DNA of 64,000 bases from Nonomuraea sp. NEAU-A123 (lineage in GTDB: Bacteria; Actinomycetota; Actinomycetes; Streptosporangiales; Streptosporangiaceae): the NCBI RefSeq assembly GCF_018603905.1, contig NZ_JAHFZZ010000042.1:1-64000 (forward strand), written 5' to 3'. The notes under the pieces are model-generated. The model was given only the letters and a program-made list of their open reading frames with translations, did no database searches and was not told the origin of the DNA. Made by a program: the position numbers and the translations under genes. Within the stretch, counting starts at the first letter, position 1, and each line of letters opens with the position of its first letter. Of the stretch, positions 8,185 to 15,704 are shown in pieces.

Positions 8185-9336
8185 GTGCGAGGACTGCTGC
8201 TCCGACTGTCGACGCTGGACACCGACGCGGAGAGCGCGGTGCGCGTCATCGCCTACTTCGACTCGCTGGTACGCGACCACGTGAGCGTCCCGGTGCTGCT
8301 CTCGGCGGCCGCGCGGCTGACCCAGTGCCCGGTGGGCCTGCTCGACGCGACCACCGGCCGGCGCACCCGCACGTTCCCCAACGGCCACGTCGACCACCCG
8401 GGCACCGACCAGCCGGCCGTCAGAGAGCTGGCGTCCGGGCTCGGCGCGGTCTGGATGGAGCGCGACGGCATCCCGCACGGGCTGGACGAGATCGTCCTCG
8501 AACGGCTCGCGGCCGCGGCGGAGGTCACGCTGGAACGCGCCGTAGCACTGGCCCGCGAGGGCCGGGACCCGGCGCTGGTGGAGCTGGCGCTGTCGGCGGA
8601 GACCGGCGAGGCGGAGCGGGCGCGGGCGCTGCGGTTGCTGGGGTTCGACCCCGCGACGCCGCTCCAGGCGCTGGCCATCGCGATCCCCGCGGACGAAGGC
8701 TTCGCCCTGGTGCCCGGGGTGCGGACGCTGGGGCACCACGTCCGCGCGGCCCGGATCGGTGACACGGAGGCGGCGCTGGTGGCCACCGCGCTCCCCCGGC
8801 TGCCCGACTCCGCGCGAGTCGGCATCGGCCCTGAGCTGCCAGACTCCGCACGGATCGGTATCGGCCCTGAGCTGCCAGACTCCGCACGGATCGGCATCGG
8901 CCCCGAGCTACCCGTCTCCGCACGGATCGGTATCGGCCCCGAGCTGCCTGGTTCGCGGGTGGCCGAGTCGTGGGCGGGCGCGCGTACCGCGCTGCGCTTC
9001 ACCGGGCCGCACGACCGCGTGGTGCGCTGGACCGAGCTGGGCGCGCTGGCCCTCTACGCCGACGTGCCCGACGCGGCGATCGCCGAGCTGGCCGACGTGC
9101 GGTCGATGGAGCGGCTCGGCGGCGAGGCCCAGGCGGCCGTGCGGGCGCTCTGCGCCGAGGGTTCGGTGCGCCGGTCCGCCACCGTCCTGCACCTGCACCA
9201 CAGCTCGATGGCCGCGCGGATCGCGCGGGCGGAGTCGGTCCTGGGCTTCTCGCTCGCCGACTCCGCCGGCCGGCTCCGCGCCCACCTGGCCCTGGCCCTG
9301 GTACGCCTGCGCGCCAACGGCGGAAGCCCCGCCTGA
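8185..9336 (+). CDS. PucR-type helix-turn-helix regulator with internal tandem repeat
   Basis: 383 aa from GTG 8185, chosen because TACGCT lies 6 nt upstream (leaderless pattern) and the residues before it overlap the divergent promoter. Residues 10-130 resemble a GAF-like sensory region; the C-terminus (VLHLHHSSMAARIARAESVL, then GFSLADSAGRLRAHLALALV) is the PucR/CdaR-type HTH. It lacks the N-terminal PucR domain seen in the two PucR proteins at 46107 and 59044. Between them, residues about 206-257 are four copies of a 12-residue repeat (LPDSARIGIGPE) replacing part of the usual linker. Divergent from the acyl-CoA dehydrogenase operon and probably its activator. Confidence 0.8.
   Translation: MRGLLLRLSTLDTDAESAVRVIAYFDSLVRDHVSVPVLLSAAARLTQCPVGLLDATTGRRTRTFPNGHVDHPGTDQPAVRELASGLGAVWMERDGIPHGLDEIVLERLAAAAEVTLERAVALAREGRDPALVELALSAETGEAERARALRLLGFDPATPLQALAIAIPADEGFALVPGVRTLGHHVRAARIGDTEAALVATALPRLPDSARVGIGPELPDSARIGIGPELPDSARIGIGPELPVSARIGIGPELPGSRVAESWAGARTALRFTGPHDRVVRWTELGALALYADVPDAAIAELADVRSMERLGGEAQAAVRALCAEGSVRRSATVLHLHHSSMAARIARAESVLGFSLADSAGRLRAHLALALVRLRANGGSPA
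8800..8955 (+). repeat. 36-bp coding tandem repeat, 4.3 copies
   Basis: In-frame copies at 8800-8835, 8836-8871, 8872-8907 and 8908-8943, plus 12 nt of a fifth. Each encodes L-P-x-S-A-R-(V/I)-G-I-G-P-E. Copies differ at only a few positions, implying recent expansion by slippage or unequal exchange. Confidence 0.93.
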
Positions 9337-9344
9337 CCCCCGCG

Positions 9345-10304
9345 TCAGACGCGGAACGCCCGCTTGAGCCCCGCCAGCCGGTTCGCCCTGGCCCTGCGGC
9401 TCAGCTCGGTGTCGGGAACCAGCCCGTCGAACCCGTGGAAGGCCCCGGGATAAAGATGGAACTCGGTCGACACCCCCGCCTGCGCGAGCCGCTGCGCGTA
9501 CTCGATGCACTCATCCCTGAACACCTCCAGCTCCCCCACATCGATGAACGACGGAGGCAGCCTCGCCAGGTCGGTGGCCCGGGCCGGCGCGGCGTACGGC
9601 GAGACGTCGTCGCCGCCGATCTGGTCGCCGAGCAGGGCCGTCCAGCCGAACAGGTTCGCGGCCCGGTCCCAGATGACGGCCTCGGCGAACTCGTGGCTGG
9701 ACGGGGTGATGTTGCGGTCGTCGAGCATCGGGCAGACGAGCAGCTGGAAGGAGACCTCGGGCCCGCCCCTGTCGCGGGCGAGCAGCACGGTCGCCGCCGC
9801 CAGCCCGCCGCCCGCGCTCGCGCCGCCCACGGCCAGCCTGGTGGGGTCGAGGCCGAGCTCACCGGCGTTCTTGGCGGTCCACACCAGTCCGGCGTAGCAG
9901 TCCTCGACCGGCGCGGGGTGCGGGTGATCGGGGGCGAGCCGGTAGTCCACGGAGACGATCACGGCGCCGAGCTGCTCGGCGTACTCGATCATCATGGCGT
10001 CGTCGATCTCCGGGATGCCGATGATCATGCCGCCGCCGTGGATCCAGTACAGCCCCGGCCGGTCCGTCTCGGCGCCGGCCGGGCGGTAGATCCGTAGCCG
10101 GACGTCGGGCGCGCCCTCGGGCCCCGGCACGTGGCGATTCTCGATCGTGACGTCGGTCTCCGGCGGAGGCGCGGCCGCCAACATGGCGTTGATCTGGGCC
10201 CGCTGCCCGTCAAGGTTCTCTCGAGAAAGCTCGAGGTTGGGCATCGTCATCATCTGACCGAGCCCGGCACGGAGCTCCGGGTCCAGATTGGGGTGTGTTG
10301 CCAT
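9345..10304 (-). CDS. HSL-family alpha/beta hydrolase (esterase)
   Basis: 319 aa from ATG 10304 (MATHPNLDPEL); a longer in-frame start at 10379 adds an unlike, arginine-rich stretch. Hormone-sensitive-lipase signature: oxyanion motif YWIHGGGMIIG, then VDYRLAPDHPHPAPVEDCYA, nucleophile elbow GGASAGGG (Ser), and the C-terminal GAFHGFDG with the catalytic His. It would hydrolyse carboxyl esters in the cytoplasm. Its stop lies 8 bp from the stop of the convergent PucR-type gene. No operon partner; substrate not predictable. Confidence 0.9.
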   Translation of the reverse strand: MATHPNLDPELRAGLGQMMTMPNLELSRENLDGQRAQINAMLAAAPPPETDVTIENRHVPGPEGAPDVRLRIYRPAGAETDRPGLYWIHGGGMIIGIPEIDDAMMIEYAEQLGAVIVSVDYRLAPDHPHPAPVEDCYAGLVWTAKNAGELGLDPTRLAVGGASAGGGLAAATVLLARDRGGPEVSFQLLVCPMLDDRNITPSSHEFAEAVIWDRAANLFGWTALLGDQIGGDDVSPYAAPARATDLARLPPSFIDVGELEVFRDECIEYAQRLAQAGVSTEFHLYPGAFHGFDGLVPDTELSRRARANRLAGLKRAFRV

Positions 10305-10415
10305 GTCGCTTCTTCTTCCACGAGGCGCTTGACCTACCCCTCGATGATCAGATCCCGGCCGCCTCGGGGCAACCGACATCCGGCGGCGTTTGTCCCCCGT
10401 TCACCCGCCAACCCG

Positions 10416-11072
10416 TCAGCTCAGCAGCTCGACGACGCGTTGGGCGAGCGGGGCGGCGCTGGCCGGGTTCTGGCCGGTGGCGAGGCGGCCGTCCACGACG
10501 ACGTGCGGCTCGAAGTCACCCACGCCCTCGTGCCGCGCGCCGCGCTCCCCCAGCGCGTCGGCCAGCAGGAACGGCACCACATCCGCCACGCCCGCCGCCT
10601 TCTCCTCGCTGTTGGTGAACGCCGCCACCCGCTTGCCCGACACGAGGTGCGAGCCGTCGGAGAGCGTGAGGTTCACCAGCGCCGCCGGGCCGTGGCAGAC
10701 CGCCGCGACCACGCCGCCGCGCTCGTACACCTCCCGCCCGAGCCGGGCCACGTCCGGGTCGTCTGGGAAGTCCCACATGGTGCCGTGCCCTCCGGCGTAG
10801 AACACCGCGTCGTACGACGCGGCGTCGAGGTCGGCCAGCCGCGGGACGGCCCGCTCTTCGAGGTCGGCCAGGAAGGCGGTCTGGACGGGGTCGGCCGGGT
10901 CGTAGCCGTCCTCGGGCGTCCGGCCGCCGCCCACACTCGCCACCTCGACCTCGAACCCGGCCCCCTGGAATATCTCCCAGGGATGGGCCGCCTCGGGCAC
11001 GTAGTAGCCGGTCTTCCGTACTCCGCCGAGGTCGTCATGGCTGGTCAGTGCGATCAGGATGCGCTTGGTCAT
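10416..11072 (-). CDS. DJ-1/PfpI family protein, Hsp31-like
   Basis: 218 aa from ATG 11072 (MTKRILIALTSH). Contains the flavodoxin-like class I glutamine-amidotransferase fold with the nucleophile elbow AAVCHGPAAL (Cys followed by His) and the Glu-bearing segment of the Hsp31 group (AHPWEIFQGAGFEVEVAS). Members act as glutathione-independent glyoxalase/deglycase or chaperone on methylglyoxal-damaged targets. It is divergent from a LysR gene with 72 bp between starts, suggesting stress- or electrophile-dependent control by that regulator. Confidence 0.88.
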   Translation of the reverse strand: MTKRILIALTSHDDLGGVRKTGYYVPEAAHPWEIFQGAGFEVEVASVGGGRTPEDGYDPADPVQTAFLADLEERAVPRLADLDAASYDAVFYAGGHGTMWDFPDDPDVARLGREVYERGGVVAAVCHGPAALVNLTLSDGSHLVSGKRVAAFTNSEEKAAGVADVVPFLLADALGERGARHEGVGDFEPHVVVDGRLATGQNPASAAPLAQRVVELLS

Positions 11073-11130
11073 GTCCTGAGCATCGCCCCGCCGACCCATC
11101 AGCCACAAATAGTAAATCCGACAGCCAGCC

Positions 11131-11144
11131 ATCAGAATACTGAT
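11131..11144. promoter_or_regulatory. Palindrome directly before the LysR start
   Basis: ATCAG (11131-11135) and CTGAT (11140-11144) with 4 bp between form a perfect palindrome that ends one base before the LysR ATG. Position suits autoregulation by LysR or steric control of initiation. Binding protein inferred. Confidence 0.5.
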
Positions 11145-12011
11145 ATGTCGCTTTCACTGGACCTGCTCAGGACGTTCCTCGAGGTTCACCGGACGGGCTC
11201 CATCACGGCCGCCGCGCAGACGCTCGGCCTGTCGCAGCCCGCGGTGACCGCGCAGGTCAAGACGCTGGAGGCGGCGCTGGACCGGCCGTTGTTCGACCGG
11301 CTGCCGCGCGGCGTCGCCCCCACGGCCGCCGCGGACGAGCTGGCCCGCCGGGTGGCCGGCTCGCTCGACGCGCTGGACGCGGTGGTGGACGCGGAGCTGC
11401 CGTCGGAGCAGGCGATCCATCTGGGCGGCCCGGCCGAGTTCGTCTGCGAGCAGGTGATCCCGCTGCTCGCGCCGCTGGTGCGCGACGGGCTGCGGCTGCG
11501 CACCACGTTCGGGCTGTCCGACGGCCTGCTCGCCGACCTGGCGGCCGGGCGGCTCGACCTGGTGGTGTCCACGATCCGGCCGCGCGTACGGGGCGTCCAG
11601 GCGGAGCCGGCGTACGACGAGGAGTTCCTGCTGGTGGCCAGTCCCGAGCTGGCCGCGGCGGCGGATCTCGCGGCCATGCCGCTGATCGCCTATGCCGAGG
11701 AGCTGCCCATCGTGCGCCGCTACTGGCGGACGGTCTTCGGGCGGCGGCCGTCGATGGCCGCGCAGGTGGTGATCCCCGACCTGCGTGGCGTGCTGAACGC
11801 GGTGCGGGCCGGGATGGGCGTCTCCGTCCTGCCCGCGTACCTGTGCGGGACCGATCTGGCGGCTGGCCGCCTGGTCGCGCTCGCGGAGCCGGAGCTGGCG
11901 CCGATCAACACCGGCTACCTCGCGGTCCGCTCGGGCGGGCTGGCCAGGGCGCCCGTCGCCAGGGTGCACGCGCACCTGCTGGCGGCACTCAGGGCCGCGC
12001 CGTCGTACTAG
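11145..12011 (+). CDS. LysR-family transcriptional regulator
   Basis: 288 aa. Begins MSLSLDLLRTFLEVHRTGSI; HTH continues TAAAQTLGLSQPAVTAQVKT and LFDRLPRGVAPTAAADELA. The effector domain follows from about residue 85. Start ATG 11145 gives the canonical family N-terminus; the much longer upstream open frame is read through the divergent gene and has no resemblance to protein. Likely controls the divergent DJ-1/PfpI gene and itself. Confidence 0.9.
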   Translation: MSLSLDLLRTFLEVHRTGSITAAAQTLGLSQPAVTAQVKTLEAALDRPLFDRLPRGVAPTAAADELARRVAGSLDALDAVVDAELPSEQAIHLGGPAEFVCEQVIPLLAPLVRDGLRLRTTFGLSDGLLADLAAGRLDLVVSTIRPRVRGVQAEPAYDEEFLLVASPELAAAADLAAMPLIAYAEELPIVRRYWRTVFGRRPSMAAQVVIPDLRGVLNAVRAGMGVSVLPAYLCGTDLAAGRLVALAEPELAPINTGYLAVRSGGLARAPVARVHAHLLAALRAAPSY

Positions 12012-12098
12012 CTCGCCCAGCTGTACTGACCACGGCTTCCGAGGGACGCGCGGCCCGTGGTCCGCGTTCCGCGGCACGTCCGTCAATATGCTCTGATC

Positions 12099-12347
12099 AT
12101 GTGCCACTCCGCGCCCGCCCCACCGATCCACGGCCGGGCCGCCTCTCAGGAGCCGCTCAAGCTGACCGCCGCCGACGGCAACACCTTCCTCGCCCACCGG
12201 GCCGAGCCCGCGGTGCCGAACGGGCGCGGCGTGGTCATCCTGCCGGACGCGCGCGGGCTGCACCCGTTCTACCGCGAGCCGGCGGTCCGGTTCGCCGAGG
12301 CGGGGTTCCGGGCCGTCGCCATCGACTACTTCGACCGGACGTCCACC
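12099..12347 (+). pseudogene. Truncated dienelactone hydrolase
   Basis: Starts MCHSAPAPPIHGRAA and matches the N-terminal third of dienelactone-hydrolase-family proteins through GVVILPDARGLHPFYREPAV and FRAVAIDYFDRT, where resemblance stops. The catalytic Cys, Asp and His of the family (whole protein about 240 aa) all lie beyond this point and are missing. The frame runs on to 12557 as unrelated sequence. A good leaderless promoter remains: TATGCT at 12087-12092, 6 nt before the ATG. Probably a deletion relic; the stretch 12348-12534 holds nothing I recognise. Confidence 0.7.
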
Positions 12348-12534
12348 GAGTGGGCGGCGGCGTGCGCGACTGCCTCGTCCACCGGATGCCGTGGCTGGCG
12401 GCACCTGGCGGCACTACAGACGAGCAGGCGGCCTGATCGTTCCGCAGGACTGGCGACTCGGCGTCCTGTGGGCGCGGCAGGGACTGCACCGGCGCGGCCG
12501 CCCCGAACGGTCCCGCGAGGGTCTGTGCCGGCGA

Positions 12535-13062
12535 TCAGGGCTGGGACACCGCAGTGAGCTTCGCGACATCGGGGGCGTAGACGGTCATCCAGTGCGGATG
12601 CAGCCGGTAGTAGACCACGTCGTTGTCCCAGTCGAAGACGTCGTCGCCGTAGAAGTCCTTGAAGTACGCGAGCAGGTCGGGCCAGTCTGGGGCCGACTCG
12701 CCGTCTTGGGGGTTGAGGATCTCCACCACGCCGTGTGTGAACACGCCCAGGTCTTCTCCTCGCATGTGCGCGGCGCTGGCCGCGGGGCGGGTGGCGAGGT
12801 GGCGGGCCTTGGCGGCGCTACGCGCCGTGCCGAAGTACCACTTTCCGTGCAGGAAGTGCCCGTCCGCACCGCTGATCCGCGGCTCGCCCTTCGCCGTCAC
12901 GGTGGACAGGGCGAGAGTACACATGCCGGCCAGGATCTGGGTGAGTTGCTCCGCGGTCAGGGTGCGCTCGGTGACGATCGAGCGGAGGTGCGAGGTGGAG
13001 CGGGAGAGGGAGGCTTCAAGGAGGGCCTGGAGCTCTTTGAGCTCTTCTGGCGTTTCGCGCAT
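12535..13062 (-). CDS. Pyridoxamine 5'-phosphate oxidase-like split-barrel protein
   Basis: 175 aa from ATG 13062. A helical N-terminus of about 40 residues leads into the flavin/F420-binding split beta-barrel: LTAEQLTQILAGMCTLALST, then KGEPRISGADGHFLHGKWYFG, then SAAKARHLATRPAASAAHM. The ending (DWDNDVVYYRLHPHWMTVYA) matches the barrel's last strands. Family members bind FMN, F420 or haem breakdown products; which one cannot be told here. Stands alone between two broken genes, but its own frame is intact with normal codon use. Confidence 0.82.
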   Translation of the reverse strand: MRETPEELKELQALLEASLSRSTSHLRSIVTERTLTAEQLTQILAGMCTLALSTVTAKGEPRISGADGHFLHGKWYFGTARSAAKARHLATRPAASAAHMRGEDLGVFTHGVVEILNPQDGESAPDWPDLLAYFKDFYGDDVFDWDNDVVYYRLHPHWMTVYAPDVAKLTAVSQP

Positions 13063-13440
13063 TGAGGTCCTTGTCTATATCCGTAGGCCCTGGTCCACGT
13101 CCGCCATCGACGCCGACCGGTGGCACCATGCTCGACCCAAAACCCGACACCTTGTGTCGTATTTTTTCACCTGTCTGGCGGACCGCACGGGACCGTAGCG
13201 ATCAGCGCGCCGATGAGATGCTGGACCGCCGGCAAGCAAGGCGGAACATGTTGCTCGCGACCTCATGCCGCCTGCGGTCCTGGAGCTGATGGTCGACCTT
13301 ACGGCGAGGTCGATGTCCCGGACGGTGTCGGCTGGCAGGAGACCCTGCGTGCACTGGCCGAGACCGGGCTGGAACACGTCCTCGATGGCATCGCCGCCCG
13401 CCTCGGCTGAGGAGCCAGACCGGACACCAGTCCTGCGCCC
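13063..13440. other. Gap with a possible gene tail, otherwise unassigned
   Basis: No complete gene. A plus-strand frame ending in TGA at 13408-13410 reads VDVPDGVGWQETLRALAETG plus HVLDGIAARLG, which looks like a real protein C-terminus but has no start or recognisable body. It is followed 30 bp later by the stop of the broken metallo-hydrolase. I see no RNA gene here. Confidence 0.3.
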
Positions 13441-14236
13441 CTAGAGGGTGATGTCCTCGCCCTGCTTGAGGGCGGCGACCTCATAGGCCTCGGCCGAGGT
13501 CGCGTCCAGGAATCGGGAAAGCTCGTCGGGCTGCGTGTCATAGAAGCCGTCGATGTGGAATCCGTCGTAGTGGATCGGCACCGCGATCCTCGCTCCCAGC
13601 AGGCGCATAGCCACGGCCGCCTGGCCGGCGTCGAGCGAGGCCGGATAGGGGCTCGGGGGGCTGACAGTGCGGGAAGCACACGGTCGGCCCGTTGATGGGA
13701 GTGAGCACCGCGTCGAACGGCCCGAACCGGTGGGCGGCGCGCCACCAGTAGCCATGAAACATGCTGTCGCCCAGGTGGAGCACGCGCTTTCCGCCGGCTT
13801 CGATGGCCCAGGACACCTGCGGATCACCCAGAGTGTCGACGGCTGGAACGGCCGCGATCGTGAAGGGGCCGATCGTGATGGTCTCCCACAGACCCATCGG
13901 GTGCCGGGACAGGTTCCGTTCGTCGAGCTCACGGTCGGCCTTGAGTGTCCACAGGTTCTCGTGGTCGTCGCCGCCGAAGGACACGGGATGCAGCACCCGG
14001 CCGTCGGGGCGGAGCGCTTCGGCCAGTGCCACGGCATCGGTGTGGTCTCGGTGCAGGTGCGTGCACAGCCCGGCGATCACGTCCCCCTCGGTGTGCGGCC
14101 GGACGACCTTCGGCATAGGCGCCGACAGCGGGGTGCCCTCCAGCACTCCCTCCGGGCGGCCGAGCAGGTCGATCACCACGCTGTGACCCTGCGCTTCCAG
14201 TTCTACCCCGGCCCAGCCCAGCCACCGAATGCGCAT
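13441..14236 (-). pseudogene. Metallo-beta-lactamase-fold hydrolase, frameshifted
   Basis: Residues from ATG 14236 read MRIRWLGWAGVELEAQGHSV, the metal-binding motif THLHRDHTDA and later VLHLGDSMFHGYWW, as in the UlaG/RomA-like branch of the fold. After FPHCQPP the frame fails; the true C-terminus (SLDAGQAAVAMRLLGARIAV, then PIHYDGFHIDGFYDTQPDEL) is in the next frame. The joint is a run of six G on the plus strand (13655-13660): removing one base restores a continuous 264-residue protein. Either a recent single-base insertion or a sequencing slip. Divergent from TetR with a double operator between them, so regulation still looks intact. Confidence 0.8.
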
Positions 14237-14249
14237 CTTCCGGACTCCT

Positions 14250-14296
14250 TTAGCGTACGATCGTTCACTATCGAGCGGTTAGCGTACGATCGTTTG
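14250..14296. promoter_or_regulatory. Tandem TetR operators, 29 bp apart
   Basis: TTAGCGTACGATCGTT occurs identically at 14250-14265 and 14279-14294. Each copy continues to a near-palindrome of the form AGCnnACGATCGTnnnCT. The pair fills the divergent promoter between the metallo-hydrolase and TetR genes, as expected for an autoregulated TetR. Confidence 0.75.
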
Positions 14297-14311
14297 CTAA
14301 GCTCGTCAACC

Positions 14312-14905
14312 ATGAGAAGATCCGCCGAGGCGGCCCAGCTGACCCGCGACCGAATCGTCGCCACCGGCGTGACGAAGACCTCCACCGACGGCCTCTACGC
14401 GCTGACCATCGGCTCCCTGGCCGATGCCCTCGGCATGAGCAAGGCGGGCGTCGTCGGCCCCTTCGGCTCCCGCGCCGGACTGCAGTTCGCCGTTCTGACC
14501 AAGGCAGCCGATATGTTCATCGCCGCCGTCGTTGCGCCGAGCATGCAGGTGGAGTCGGGTCTGCCGCGCCTGCGCGTGACGATCGATCTGTGGTGCGGCT
14601 ACCTGGATAGCAGCCCGTTTCCCAACGGTTGCTTCGTTACCGCCGCCTCCTGCGAGCTGGATGGCCGACCAGGCGAGTTGCGGAACCTTCTCCTCGCCAC
14701 CGTGACCCGATGGCGGGCCTTCCTGCGCGAGCAGATCGTGATCGCGCAGACTGCGGGCGACATCGCCACGACGCTGGACGCCGACGACCTCGTGACGGCC
14801 CTGACAGGGATCGCGATGTCGGCCAACCAGGAGATTCAGCTACTCGCCGACGCCACCGCACCGGCGCGCGCACGGCGTCTCATGCTGGCCGCCATCACCC
14901 GGTGA
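14312..14905 (+). CDS. TetR-family repressor
   Basis: 197 aa from ATG 14312 (MRRSAEAAQLTRDRIVATGV). DNA-binding domain at residues 12-58, with TIGSLADALGMSKAGVVGPF as the HTH; C-terminal ligand domain has the helix LPRLRVTIDLWCGYLDSSPF and CFVTAASCELDGRPG typical of the YcdC/RutR-like branch. Probably binds the two repeats at 14250 and 14279 and represses both itself and the divergent, now frameshifted, metallo-hydrolase. Ligand unknown. Confidence 0.88.
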   Translation: MRRSAEAAQLTRDRIVATGVTKTSTDGLYALTIGSLADALGMSKAGVVGPFGSRAGLQFAVLTKAADMFIAAVVAPSMQVESGLPRLRVTIDLWCGYLDSSPFPNGCFVTAASCELDGRPGELRNLLLATVTRWRAFLREQIVIAQTAGDIATTLDADDLVTALTGIAMSANQEIQLLADATAPARARRLMLAAITR

Positions 14906-14963
14906 CTCGCGGTCTAGTGCCGGTCTAGCGCTCCGAAGCCGGCCATGGTCTCACGATCTTCCT

Positions 14964-15704
14964 TCAGCCCAGGTAGGCGGCTCGCACCACCGGGTCGTCG
15001 CGGATCTCCGCCGGGGTGCCGGAGGCGATGACCCGGCCCAGGTCCAGGACGACGAGCCGGTCGCAGGTGTCCATGACGAAGCCCATGTCGTGCTCGACCA
15101 GCAGCACCGTGGTGTCCAGCGCGTGGACGACCGCGCGCAGGCGTACCGTCTGGTCCGCGTCCAGGCCCGAGGTGGGCTCGTCGAGCAGCAGCAGGCGCGG
15201 CCGGTCGGCGATGGCGCGGGCCAGCTCGACCAGCCTGCGCTGACCGACGGGCAGCGCGGCGGCGTAGGCGTCGCGCGACTCGGCCAGCCCGCACAGCTCC
15301 AGCACCTCGGCCACGCGCACCCGCCGCTCGCGGTCCAGCCGCCGCCGCGCGGGCAGACCGGCCAGGTCGGCCATCAGGCCGCCCCCGCCGCCGTGCCAGT
15401 CGAGCGCCGCCAGCACGTTGTCGGCCACGGTGAGCCGCCCGAAGACCTGCGTCCGCTGGAAGGTACGGCGAAGGCCCGCGCGGGCCCGCTTGACCGGCGA
15501 CACCCCGGTCACGTCCTCGCCCGCCACGCGCACCCAGCCACCGCTCGGCCGGCGCAGGCCCGACACCACGTCGAACAGCGTCGTCTTGCCCGCCCCGTTC
15601 GGCCCGATCACCCCGCAGACCTGCCCCTCGGGCACCTCGAACGACACCGCGTCCAGCGCCGTCACCCCGCCGAACGCCACCGACACCTCTTGTACGGCCA
15701 GCAT
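14964..15704 (-). CDS. livG: Branched-chain-type ABC transporter ATPase, LivG
   Basis: 246 aa from ATG 15704 (MLAVQEVSVAFGGVTALDAV). Walker A GPNGAGKTT, Q-loop TFQRTQVFGRLT, signature LPVGQRRLVELARAI, Walker B LLLLDEPTSGLD, switch His in LLVEHDMGFV. LivG proteins usually carry a long insert before the signature and a C-terminal tail; both are here. It pairs with the LivF domain fused to the permeases in the preceding gene: start and stop share one base (TGATG). Energises uptake of an amino acid or other small acid by the system 14964-19608. Confidence 0.9.
   Translation of the reverse strand: MLAVQEVSVAFGGVTALDAVSFEVPEGQVCGVIGPNGAGKTTLFDVVSGLRRPSGGWVRVAGEDVTGVSPVKRARAGLRRTFQRTQVFGRLTVADNVLAALDWHGGGGGLMADLAGLPARRRLDRERRVRVAEVLELCGLAESRDAYAAALPVGQRRLVELARAIADRPRLLLLDEPTSGLDADQTVRLRAVVHALDTTVLLVEHDMGFVMDTCDRLVVLDLGRVIASGTPAEIRDDPVVRAAYLG

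Noticed and set aside
10131..11144. Long N-terminal extension of the second LysR
   Set aside because: It is antisense to the esterase and DJ-1 genes and lacks protein-like composition; LysR begins at 11145.
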